From Streptomyces sp. NBC_00271 (lineage in GTDB: Bacteria > Actinomycetota > Actinomycetes > Streptomycetales > Streptomycetaceae), in NCBI RefSeq assembly GCF_036178845.1, contig NZ_CP108070.1, positions 1,674,001 to 1,738,000 of the forward strand: a DNA stretch of 64,000 nucleotides, written 5' to 3'. The position numbers and the translations under genes are program-made. The notes under the pieces are model-generated. The model had not been told where the DNA came from, made no database searches, and worked only from the letters and a program-made list of their open reading frames with translations. Shown here piece after piece: positions 54,148-62,730 of this stretch; position 1 is the first letter of the stretch; every line of letters begins with the position of its first letter.

Positions 54148-55989
54148 TCAGGCAACGAGCACGTCCGGGGCGTACATGTCCAGCCACAGCGCCAGGTCCA
54201 GGGTGCGCTCCAGGCCCCGCCGCGACGCCTGCGTGATCTGCGGGCTGTCGCGGTGGGTGGCCCGGTGGACCCGCTCCCGGTCGACGAGGTCGAAGACCGG
54301 GTGCGCGGGCCGGGCCAGGAGGTCCTTGGCGTGTTCCTGGAGGGCGATCGCGTACTTGGGATCCTGCGTCGACGGATAGGGGCTCTTGACCCTGTCGTAC
54401 ACGGACTTGGGGATCAGGTCGGCGGTCGCCTCCCGCAGCAGGCTCTTCTCCCGTCCGTCGAAGGACTTCAGGGACCAGGGCGTGTTGTAGACGTACTCGA
54501 CGAGCCGGTGGTCGCAGTACGGCACCCGCACCTCCAGGCCGACGGCCATGCTCGCGCGGTCCTTGCGGTCGAGCAGGACGCGGACGAAGCGGGTGAGGTG
54601 GAGGTGGCAGATGCGCCGCATCCGGTACTCGAAGTCGCTCTCGCCGTCGAGCCGCCGGATGCCCGCGACGGCCGTGCGGTAGCCGTCGGCGACGTACGAC
54701 TCCAGGTCCAGCGCCTTGGTGAGGTCCGGGCGCAGTACGTCGGCGTCGTCGCCGAAGTCCCGACGGAACCGGACGAGCCAGGGGAAGGTCTCGGCGCTGC
54801 GGGCCTCTTCGTCGAAGAACTGCAGGTAGCCGCCGAAGACCTCGTCCGCCGACTCCCCGGAGAGGGCGACCGTGGAGTGCTCGCGGATGGCCTGGAAGAG
54901 CAGGTACAGGGAGGCGTCCATGTCGCCGAAGCCCATGGGGAGGTCGCGGGCCCTGATCACCTTCGCGCGGACGTCGAGGTCGGCCAGGGCGTCCGCGTCG
55001 AGGACGATGTCCTCGTGGTCGGTGGCCGAGGCGCGGGCCACGTCGTGCACGAAGGGGGTGTCGGGGGTGCCCCGCAGCTCGTCGGCGACGAAGTGGTCGG
55101 TCTGGCCGACGAAGTCGACGGCGAAGCTGCGGACCTTCTCGCCGTGCTCGCCGAGCTGCCGGGCGGCCAGCGCGGTCATGGCGGAGGAGTCGAGGCCGCC
55201 GGAGAGCAGGGTGCAGCGCGGCACGTCGGCGACGAGCTGGCGGCGCACGATGTCCTCGAGGAGCGAGCGGACGGTGGCGATGGAGGTGTCGCGGTCGTCG
55301 GTGTGCGACCGGGTCTCCAGCTGCCAGTAGACGCGGCGGCGCAGACCGGAGCGGTCGACGGTGACGACGGTGCCGGGCTCCACCTCGCGCATACCGTCCC
55401 AGATCGCGTGTCCGGGCGTCTTGACGAAGGTGAACAGCTCGCGCAGTCCGTCGAGGCGGACCCGGGCCGGGGCCAGCGGGTTGGCGAGGACCGCCTTGGG
55501 TTCGGAACCGAAGAGGACGCCGTCGGGGGTCGGGTAGTAGTAGAAGGGCTTGATGCCCATGCGGTCGCGGATCATCACGAGCTTGTCGTGCCGGCCGTCC
55601 CAGACCGCGAAGGCGTACATCCCGTTGAGCCGCTCGGGGAGCGCCTCGCCCCATTCGAGGTAGCCGCGCAGGACCACCTCGGTGTCGGAGTCGGTCGAGA
55701 AAGGGTGCCCGCGGTCGGTCAACTCGCGGCGCAGCTCGGTGAAGTTGTAGGCCTCCCCCGAATAGACGAGCGCGACCGTGCCGTCCGGGGTCTCGGCGGT
55801 CATGGGCTGGCGTCCGCCGGGCAGGTCGATGATCGCGAGCCGGCGGTGCCCGAGGGCCGCGGGCCCCTCGGTCCAGGTGCCGCGGTCGTCGGGACCCCGG
55901 CAGGACATCGTCTCCGTCATTGCATCCAATGTCTCCGCCTCGGCGCGCAGGTCGCGGTCGAAGGAGACCCAGCCGGTGATGCCGCACAT
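54148..55989 (-). CDS. asnB: Asparagine synthetase (glutamine-hydrolysing)
   Basis: This 613-aa protein makes asparagine from aspartate, ATP and glutamine. The N-terminal Ntn glutaminase begins with the catalytic Cys2 (MCGITGWVSFD) and has SCRGPDDRGTW and YNFTELRREL. The synthetase domain carries the PPi loop LLSGGLDSSAMTALA and ALSGESADEVFGGYLQFF. GGAGG lies seven bases before ATG 55989. It is single, divergent from the FMN glutamate-synthase-like gene. Confidence 0.92.
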   Translation of the reverse strand: MCGITGWVSFDRDLRAEAETLDAMTETMSCRGPDDRGTWTEGPAALGHRRLAIIDLPGGRQPMTAETPDGTVALVYSGEAYNFTELRRELTDRGHPFSTDSDTEVVLRGYLEWGEALPERLNGMYAFAVWDGRHDKLVMIRDRMGIKPFYYYPTPDGVLFGSEPKAVLANPLAPARVRLDGLRELFTFVKTPGHAIWDGMREVEPGTVVTVDRSGLRRRVYWQLETRSHTDDRDTSIATVRSLLEDIVRRQLVADVPRCTLLSGGLDSSAMTALAARQLGEHGEKVRSFAVDFVGQTDHFVADELRGTPDTPFVHDVARASATDHEDIVLDADALADLDVRAKVIRARDLPMGFGDMDASLYLLFQAIREHSTVALSGESADEVFGGYLQFFDEEARSAETFPWLVRFRRDFGDDADVLRPDLTKALDLESYVADGYRTAVAGIRRLDGESDFEYRMRRICHLHLTRFVRVLLDRKDRASMAVGLEVRVPYCDHRLVEYVYNTPWSLKSFDGREKSLLREATADLIPKSVYDRVKSPYPSTQDPKYAIALQEHAKDLLARPAHPVFDLVDRERVHRATHRDSPQITQASRRGLERTLDLALWLDMYAPDVLVA

Positions 55990-56329
55990 GTGTTACCTCC
56001 CGCGTCCGGTTCTACCGGGAACACCGCGCCTGCCTGCGGTTTCATGGACGGGCCAGCACTTCCGCAAAACCAGTTGTATTGGGCAGCTATATGACGAGGT
56101 TGTGTCATGTGCGCAAGTGACGTCAACACGTACGTAACCTGACCGGACCAGTCACCCCGACGGTTTCGGCCGCGCTTTGCATCCCGCGGACGGGCGGATC
56201 GTCCCGCTGCCGGGCGTCCGCGAACGGGAATCGGCCACGAGCAAAGTCTTCCCCAACATCCACCGGACCGCCCGGGGAGGCACCCTCGGGACCCCGAGCG
56301 GCATGCCCGCTCTCGCCCCTTTCCGTCCC
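55990..56329. other. Divergent region between asnB and the FMN enzyme gene
   Basis: This gap of about 340 bp has AT-rich patches near 56070-56140. A minus-strand TATAGC (56086-56091) could be an asnB -10, and a self-complementary ACGTACGT (56129-56136) lies further upstream. A GTAAC-n6-GGACC at about 56133 is a weak GlnR-like half. No gene is visible. Confidence 0.35.
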
Positions 56330-57871
56330 ATGGGTTTGACTCATGGTGTGCGCCGGATGCTTTTACCGCTGTTCGTCGCCCTGGGCGCGGCCGGGGCGCT
56401 GGTCCTGGCCTGGGCCGTCTCGCCCTGGTGGTGGTGGGCGGCCGCCGTACTGCTCGCCCTGACCGCGCTCGCCGTCCGGGACCTGGCCCAGCGCCGCCGG
56501 GCGATCCTGCGGAACCGTCCCCTGCTCGGCCACCTCCGCTTCCTCGGGCGGCCCGACGACCGCGATGTGCGCGGCATCGTGTACGCGCGCGCCGGCGGCG
56601 TCGAGGCCGAGGAGCCCTTCGGCACCGGGCTGGACCTGTACGGGGACGGGTACGAGTACCTGGAACCGTCGATGCGCCCGGTCGAGATGCCGGACGAGCC
56701 GCCCGTGGTGCGGGTCGGCGGCCCGGACTGCACCCAGCCGTACGACATGGCCCTGCTGAACGTCTCCGCGATGAGCTTCGGAGCGCTGTCCTCGCACGCG
56801 ATCCTGGCGCTCAGCAGGGGCGCGGCGCTCGGCGGTTTCGCGCACGACACCGGCGAGGGCGGTCTTTCGGACCACCACCTGCGGGGCGGCGGCGACCTGA
56901 TCTGGGAGATCGGCAGCGGGTACTTCGGCTGCCGCACCCCGGAAGGGGGCTTCGAGGCAAGGGAGTTCGCGGACAAGGCCGCGCTGCCGGAGGTCAAGTG
57001 CGTGTCGCTGAAGCTCTCCCAGGGAGCGCAGCCGGGCATCGGCGGGGTGCTGCCCGGCGCCAAGGTGAGCGCCGAGATCGCCCGGGCCCGCGGCGTCCGG
57101 GAGGGCGAGGCGGTGGTGTCACCGCCGTACCACCGGGTCTTCTCGACCCCGCGCGAGCTGGTGTGCTTCCTCGCCCGGATGCGGGAGCTCGCGGGCGGCA
57201 AGCCGACCGGTTTCAAGCTGTGCGTCGGCTCGCGCCGCCAGTTCCTCGCCGTCTGCAAGGCGATGCTCACCGAGGGGGTCTCGCCCGACTTCATCGTGGT
57301 CGACGGCGCCGAGGGCGGTACGGGGGCCGGGCCGCCGGAGTTCGCCGCCTCCCTCGGTACGCCCCTGACCGAAGGGCTGATCACGGTGCACAACGCGCTG
57401 GTCGGCACCGGGCTGCGCGACCGGGTGCGGATCGGTGCGAGCGGCAGGGTCGCCACCGGCTCGGACATCGTCAAACGGCTGACGCAGGGCGCCGACTACA
57501 CGAACGCGGCCCGCGCGATGATGTTCGCGCTCGGCTGCCTCCAGGCCCGGCGCTGCCACACCAACACCTGCCCGGTCGGGGTCGCGACCCAGGACCCGCG
57601 TCGGGCGCGCGCCCTGGACGTGGCCGACAAGTCGGCACGCGTGCACCGCTACCAGCGGGCCACGGTCCGCAGCGCGAGCCGGATCATGGCCGCCATGGGG
57701 GTACGCGATCCGGCCGAGCTCGGCCCGCATCAGCTGCTGCGGCGTACGGACCCGGCGACCGTACGGTCGTACGCGCAGCTCTACGAGTGGCTGGAGCCCG
57801 GGGTGCTGCTCGCGGAGCCGCCCGCGTCCTGGGAGGCGGACTGGAAGGCGGCGGATCCGGACGCGTTCTGA
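56330..57871 (+). CDS. FMN-binding glutamate-synthase-family protein
   Basis: This protein of about 513 aa (ATG 56330 assumed; GTG 56348 possible) has two N-terminal membrane helices (FVALGAAGALVLAWAVSPWW), then the GltB-type synthase barrel: DTGEGGLSDHH, KLSQGAQPGIGGVLPG, AEGGTGAGPPEFA and iron-sulfur-type ARRCHTNTCPVGVATQDP. It lacks the glutaminase domain, like archaeal-type or stand-alone GltS homologues. An electron partner is not encoded nearby. Reaction is uncertain. Confidence 0.82.
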   Translation: MGLTHGVRRMLLPLFVALGAAGALVLAWAVSPWWWWAAAVLLALTALAVRDLAQRRRAILRNRPLLGHLRFLGRPDDRDVRGIVYARAGGVEAEEPFGTGLDLYGDGYEYLEPSMRPVEMPDEPPVVRVGGPDCTQPYDMALLNVSAMSFGALSSHAILALSRGAALGGFAHDTGEGGLSDHHLRGGGDLIWEIGSGYFGCRTPEGGFEAREFADKAALPEVKCVSLKLSQGAQPGIGGVLPGAKVSAEIARARGVREGEAVVSPPYHRVFSTPRELVCFLARMRELAGGKPTGFKLCVGSRRQFLAVCKAMLTEGVSPDFIVVDGAEGGTGAGPPEFAASLGTPLTEGLITVHNALVGTGLRDRVRIGASGRVATGSDIVKRLTQGADYTNAARAMMFALGCLQARRCHTNTCPVGVATQDPRRARALDVADKSARVHRYQRATVRSASRIMAAMGVRDPAELGPHQLLRRTDPATVRSYAQLYEWLEPGVLLAEPPASWEADWKAADPDAF

Positions 57872-57875
57872 GCGT

Positions 57876-58097
<222 letters not shown>

Positions 58098-58099
58098 TT

Positions 58100-59197
58100 A
58101 TGGAGCACGCACTCAGCCCAGCGACCCTCACCATGCTGCGCAGGCCGCGGCCCTATCCCGCGGTGTCGGTGCTGACGCCCACGCACCGCCGCGAACCCGA
58201 CAACGCCCAGGATCCGGTCCGGCTGCGCAATGTCGTGGCCGAGGCCAAGAAACAGATCGAGTCCGATCCGGCCGTCACCCGCGAACGGCGCACCGACCTC
58301 GTCCAGCAGCTCGACCAGGCCCTCGCGGAGGTCGACCTGGCGCACGCGGAGGAGGGCCTCGCGATCTTCGCGGCGCCTGGCGAGCACCAGGTGTGGTCGC
58401 TGGCCCGCACGGTGCCCGAACGCGTGGTGCTCTCGGACACCTTCCTGACCCGCAACCTCGTCGCCGCGCAGGTCTCGGAGCGGCCGTTCTGGGTGCTCGC
58501 GGTGTCGGCGGACCGGGTGACGCTGTGGAACGGCGGCGCCGACCGGGTCACCGAGGAGCGCATCGGCGGTTTCCCGCGGACCCGCAGCCTCGAGGACCCG
58601 AACGCCGAGCGCAAGGAGCGCATCGGAGACCTGCCGAGCACCTTCCGCGACGAGCGCACCAAGCACTTCGTGCGGGACGCCGACACCGCGATGAGCGCCG
58701 TCCTGCGCGAGGATCCGCGTCCGCTGTACGTCACCGGCGAAACCGCCGCGCTCTCCCTCCTCGACGAGGTCGGCACGGTCACCAAGGACGCCACGCACAT
58801 CCCGCACGGCGGACTCGCGCACGGCACCCCCGACGCCGTGTGGCAGGCGGTCCGCCCGCTGATCAGCGCCGAGGAGCGCAGGGACACCGACGCGGTGGCC
58901 CGCGAACTCGAGTCGGCCCGTGGCCGCAAGGAGTTCGCAGCCGGGGTCGACGAGGTGTGGCAGAACGCCTCCCAGGGCCGGGTCCGGCTGCTGGCCGTCG
59001 AGGAGAACTACCGCGTGACGGTACGCGACGACGGCGGTGACCATCTGATCCCGGCCGAGAGCGGTGATCTGGACGCCCGCGAGGACATCGTCGACGAGAT
59101 CGTCGAACAGTGCCTGGAGACCGGAGCGGACGTCCGTTTCGTCCCCGACGGCAGTCTCGGTGACGCGAAAGGCATCGCCGGGGTGCTGCGCTACTGA
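58100..59197 (+). CDS. baeRF-family-like protein
   Basis: This 365-aa protein starts at ATG 58100. The opening (PAVSVLTPTHRREPDNAQDP, then VRLRNVVAEAKKQ) and the strand AIFAAPGEHQVWSLARTVPE fit the bacterial eRF1-like (baeRF) family, often misnamed chemotaxis proteins. These resemble peptide-release factors; a ribosome-rescue or defence role has been suggested. The GGQ motif is not visible. It is single; a hairpin follows. Confidence 0.65.
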   Translation: MEHALSPATLTMLRRPRPYPAVSVLTPTHRREPDNAQDPVRLRNVVAEAKKQIESDPAVTRERRTDLVQQLDQALAEVDLAHAEEGLAIFAAPGEHQVWSLARTVPERVVLSDTFLTRNLVAAQVSERPFWVLAVSADRVTLWNGGADRVTEERIGGFPRTRSLEDPNAERKERIGDLPSTFRDERTKHFVRDADTAMSAVLREDPRPLYVTGETAALSLLDEVGTVTKDATHIPHGGLAHGTPDAVWQAVRPLISAEERRDTDAVARELESARGRKEFAAGVDEVWQNASQGRVRLLAVEENYRVTVRDDGGDHLIPAESGDLDAREDIVDEIVEQCLETGADVRFVPDGSLGDAKGIAGVLRY

Positions 59198-59202
59198 TCA
59201 TT

Positions 59203-59236
59203 CCGGCAGACAATCGCTTCCAGAGCTGTCTGCCGG
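59203..59236 (+). terminator. Hairpin abutting the next ribosome site
   Basis: A perfect 9-bp stem CCGGCAGAC/GTCTGCCGG lies between two plus-strand genes. Its 3' arm abuts GGAGAGG, the ribosome site of the dehydrogenase gene, so it may influence translation as well as terminate transcription. Confidence 0.5.
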
Positions 59237-59248
59237 AGAGGTGAGCGC

Positions 59249-60262
59249 GTGAGTGAGCTGTTGGGTGTCGCGGTCCTGGGTGCGGGCCACATGGGGGCCG
59301 ACCATGTACGGCGGATCGATCGGGTGGTGAACGGCGCCCGGGTCGCGGCGGTGGCCGATCCCGACACCGGGCGCGCCAAGGACGCCGTCGCCGGCATCGA
59401 CGGTGCCTCGGTGCACACCGAGGTGGCGGCGGCCCTCGACACGCCCGGCGTACAGGCGGTGTTGATCGCCTCCCCCGGGCCCGCGCACGAGGAGGCGCTG
59501 CTCGCGGCCTTCGACCGCGGTCTTCCGGTGTTGTGCGAGAAGCCGATGGTGCCGGAGTCGGCCGGGGCACTGCGGGTGGTGGAGGCGGAGGCGCGGCTCG
59601 GCCGGAGGCTGGTGCAGGTCGGGTTCATGCGCCGGTACGACGCCGAGTACCAGCGCCTGAAGTCCCTGCTGGACAGTCGGCGCCTGGGGCGTCCGCTGAT
59701 GCTGCACTGCACGCACCGCAATGTGTCCTCCCCGCCCGGCTTCACCTCGGCGATGCTGGTCAACAGCTCGGTCTCGCACGAGATCGACGTGGCGCGCTGG
59801 CTGCTCGACCAGGAACTCACCGCCGTGACCGTGCTGCGCCCACGGCCGTCCGCGGATGCCCCCGAGGGTCTTCTCGACCCCCAGTTCGTGGTGTTCGAGA
59901 CGGCCGAAGGCGCTCTCGTCGACGTCGAGGTCTTCGTCAACTCCGGCTTCGGCTACCAGGTGCGCTGCGAGGCGGTCTGCGAGTCCGGGAGCGCGCGGAT
60001 CGGGGACGAGCACACCATGGTGGTGACGGCTGCGGGCGGCGCCCGCGAGGAGGTGGCACAGGACTACCTCGTACGGTTCGCCGACGCCTACGACCGCGAG
60101 GTGCAGGCCTGGGTGGACGCCACCCGGCAGGGGAAGGTGACCGGGCCGAGCGCGTGGGACGGGTACGCGGCTTCGGCCGTCGCCGAGGCAGGGGTCCGGG
60201 CGCTGGAGGGCGGCGGCCGGGTGACCGTCGAACTCGCCCCGCGCCCGGACCTCTACGTGTGA
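59249..60262 (+). CDS. Gfo/Idh/MocA-family dehydrogenase (inositol 2-dehydrogenase-like)
   Basis: This 337-aa NAD(P)-dependent enzyme starts at GTG 59249 after GGAGAGG. It has Rossmann [16 protein letters not shown], the conserved CEKPMVPE (catalytic Lys) and [12 protein letters not shown] (Asp-His type). IolG-like proteins oxidise myo-inositol or related sugars. Its stop is adjacent to that of the convergent phospholipase gene. Confidence 0.87.
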   Translation: MSELLGVAVLGAGHMGADHVRRIDRVVNGARVAAVADPDTGRAKDAVAGIDGASVHTEVAAALDTPGVQAVLIASPGPAHEEALLAAFDRGLPVLCEKPMVPESAGALRVVEAEARLGRRLVQVGFMRRYDAEYQRLKSLLDSRRLGRPLMLHCTHRNVSSPPGFTSAMLVNSSVSHEIDVARWLLDQELTAVTVLRPRPSADAPEGLLDPQFVVFETAEGALVDVEVFVNSGFGYQVRCEAVCESGSARIGDEHTMVVTAAGGAREEVAQDYLVRFADAYDREVQAWVDATRQGKVTGPSAWDGYAASAVAEAGVRALEGGGRVTVELAPRPDLYV

Positions 60263-62284
60263 TCAGCCGCTGACGCTCGCCGCCCCCGTCTCGATGTGCC
60301 CGGTGAACCGGCGCGACCAGCTCGCGTCGGAGTCGACGGTGATCGTGAAGTCGTACCAGCCGTTCTGGTACGCGACGGCGTTGAAGAAGTCCTCGGCCGA
60401 ACCGCCCGCGGCGACGGTGTACGTCCACGGCCCGTCGTCGCGGTAGTGGTTCGAAGTGATCGTGAACTTCACCAGGGCGGCCGAGGAGTTGGTCATCTTG
60501 AAGTAGAGGGCGGTTTTGCCGGTGCCGGGTTCGGTGGCGTAACGGCTGCTCACCTCGGCCGACTTGCCCGCCAAAGTCGCGTCGCCCTTGAAGCGGCGCA
60601 GGAAGCGGTTGGGGCCGGCCATGGTGAAGTCGTACTTGCCGTTGCCGTACCCCGAGCCGATGTTGAAGGAGTCGGAGGCGGTGGCGCCGGCGTCGACGGT
60701 GTACTGCCCGGGCGTGGTGTCGCGGTAGGCGTTCGGGTGGATCGACAGGTGCGCGGCCCTGCTAGCCGGGGTGCCCTGGTTGGCCATCGTGAACCAGGCG
60801 ACTATCTTGCCGCTCGCCCCGAACTCCAGGTGGTCCAGGAAGCCGTTCGGCTGGTAGGGCAGGGCGCGGGCGGGCCGGGTGCCGGGCTCCTGGGCGGGCA
60901 GGGCGTTGGTGGTCGGCACCGGGTTGGGCAGGGGGCCGCAGGTGGCGATCCCGAGCACGCTCGTGGCGGGCAGCGGGACCGTCCCGTAGGCCGGGTTGGA
61001 GAAGTCGAAGACTCCGGTGAGGTCGCCGGTGACCTTGCGGCGCCAGGCACTGATGTTGGGGCAGGCGGCGGGCTTGCCGAGCGCCGTCGTCCACGTCTCC
61101 AGGAAGCGCAGGACCGAGGTGTGGTCGAAGACCTCCGAGGAGACCCAGCCGCCACGCGTCCAGGGCGAGATGACGAGCATCGGGACACGGAAGCCGAGAC
61201 CGTACGGGACGCCGTTGAGGAACTCCCCCGCCGTGTTCGCGGGCGGGGCCGGGGGCGGCACGTGGTCGAAGAAGCCGTCGTTCTCGTCGTAGTTGAGGAA
61301 CAGGACGGTGGAGTCGAAGACGTCCGGATCGGCCGCGAGGGCCTTGTACACCAGGTCGACGAAGTGGGCGCCGTCGCCGGGCGGGGCGTATGGGTGCTCG
61401 GAGAAGGCCTGGTTGGCGACCACCCAGGAGACCTGGGGCAGGGTGCCCGCGAGGACGTCGGCCCTGATGGCGGCGGCTATGTCGTCGGGGGTGGAGCCAG
61501 TGGCCTTCGGCACGGAGGCCATGCCGCGGTCGTACAGCGGGTCGCCCGCCTTCGCGGAGGCGAACTTCTTGAAGTAGGCGCAGCCGTTGTCGCCGTAGTT
61601 GTCCTGCGCGTTCTGGTAGACCTTCCAGGTCACGCCGGCCGTCTGGAGCGCCTCGGCGTAGTTCTGCCAGGTCAGTCCGGACTCGTCGCCGCCGTCGTAG
61701 CTGGAGCCGTCGACCTTGCCGCTCCACAGGTAGGTGCGGTTGGGGCCGGTCGCACTGAGCGCGGAGCAGAAGTAGGCGTCGCAGATCGTGTAGTTGTCGG
61801 CGAGCGCGTAGTGGAAGGGGATGTCGGAGCGGTCGAGATAGCCGAGCGAGCGGACGTTGCCGACACCGGAGACCCAGTTGTCGAGGCGTCCCTTGTTCCA
61901 GGCGGAGTGCTGCGAGGACCAGGAGTGCGGGAGGTCGCCGTTGCACTGTGCGAGGGTCTCGCCGTCCTTGCCGCCCGCGGCGGGCGTGGAGCTGAGCTTC
62001 CACGGGTACTGCCGTCCGCCGCCGTTCGGCTGGTTGAAGACGGAGTACCCACCGGACAGGGTGATGCCGCTGCGGTCGTCGAAGCCGCGGACGCCCTTGA
62101 GGCGGCCGAAGTAGTGGTCGAAGCTGCGGTTCTCCTGCATGAGGACGACGACGTGCCGTACGTCCGAGATGGTGCCGGTCGTCGCGCCGACGGCCGCCGC
62201 CGGGCGCGAGCCGACGCCCAGCGCGGCGCCCGCCGCCACGGATGCGCCGAGTCCCACGAAGCCTCTTCGGCTGATCGGTGTCAT
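60263..62284 (-). CDS. plcC: Secreted phosphocholine-specific phospholipase C
   Basis: This 673-aa protein has a twin-arginine signal (ISRRGFVGLGASVAAGA). The catalytic N-terminal domain has HVVVLMQENRSFDHYFGRLK, DDRSGI, NTAGEFLNGVPYGLG and FLNYDENDGFFDHVPPP. Two C-terminal DUF756-type repeats (NAYRDTTPGQYTVDAGATA; NHYRDDGPWTYTVAAGGSA) follow. It hydrolyses phosphatidylcholine/sphingomyelin outside the cell. A possible PHO box lies about 95 bp upstream. Confidence 0.9.
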   Translation of the reverse strand: MTPISRRGFVGLGASVAAGAALGVGSRPAAAVGATTGTISDVRHVVVLMQENRSFDHYFGRLKGVRGFDDRSGITLSGGYSVFNQPNGGGRQYPWKLSSTPAAGGKDGETLAQCNGDLPHSWSSQHSAWNKGRLDNWVSGVGNVRSLGYLDRSDIPFHYALADNYTICDAYFCSALSATGPNRTYLWSGKVDGSSYDGGDESGLTWQNYAEALQTAGVTWKVYQNAQDNYGDNGCAYFKKFASAKAGDPLYDRGMASVPKATGSTPDDIAAAIRADVLAGTLPQVSWVVANQAFSEHPYAPPGDGAHFVDLVYKALAADPDVFDSTVLFLNYDENDGFFDHVPPPAPPANTAGEFLNGVPYGLGFRVPMLVISPWTRGGWVSSEVFDHTSVLRFLETWTTALGKPAACPNISAWRRKVTGDLTGVFDFSNPAYGTVPLPATSVLGIATCGPLPNPVPTTNALPAQEPGTRPARALPYQPNGFLDHLEFGASGKIVAWFTMANQGTPASRAAHLSIHPNAYRDTTPGQYTVDAGATASDSFNIGSGYGNGKYDFTMAGPNRFLRRFKGDATLAGKSAEVSSRYATEPGTGKTALYFKMTNSSAALVKFTITSNHYRDDGPWTYTVAAGGSAEDFFNAVAYQNGWYDFTITVDSDASWSRRFTGHIETGAASVSG

Positions 62285-62730
62285 TCGCCCGCCTCCTCCT
62301 CACCGGAGTGCCCCTGCGGCACACCGCGCGACAGCGTGCACGCGGCAATCGCCAAGGGTCATACCGATGCGGTGAGGGACGAATGAACAGCGGCCGAACG
62401 CCGCCGCCTTTCGTCCGTTCACTGCGAACGTGGGCCCCTCGTTCCCCGACATGGGCACGCCACGTACATATGACCGTCGAACAAAGAAATGAAGGAGAGT
62501 CCCGGCCACCCCTGGACCCCCTCAAGTCACGTACGCTTTCTACGACTTGGGCGCGCGACCCGCGTACCGAATCGATGCCGGTCGACCCGTCCGTCTGGAC
62601 TGAGGCATATGCCAGAAGCACCACCGGATCGTGTGTTGCCAAATCCCTTACAGGGCGTCGCGGGCTGTGCAACAGTCGTAACGGTCCTTCCGCCCAGCCT
62701 TGGTCGTACCGTCCCCCATCGGAGTGCGTC
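62285..62730. other. Divergent promoter region, plcC / phosphatase
   Basis: This region of about 445 bp has no gene. The plcC side contains the PHO-box candidate at 62378-62399. The phosphatase side has GGAG before ATG 62731. A run of AT-richer sequence near 62470-62510 may carry promoters. Confidence 0.4.
62378..62399 (-). promoter_or_regulatory. Candidate PHO box upstream of plcC
   Basis: On the minus strand two adjacent 11-nt units, GTTCGGCCGCT and GTTCATTCGTC, match the direct-repeat layout of PhoP sites (GTTCAYYYRGC-like). Phosphate control of phospholipases is plausible. The first unit fits the consensus poorly. Confidence 0.35.

Noticed and set aside
59203..59236. Riboswitch before the Gfo/Idh/MocA gene
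   Set aside because: A single simple hairpin with no further conserved structure; a terminator or translational hairpin is enough.
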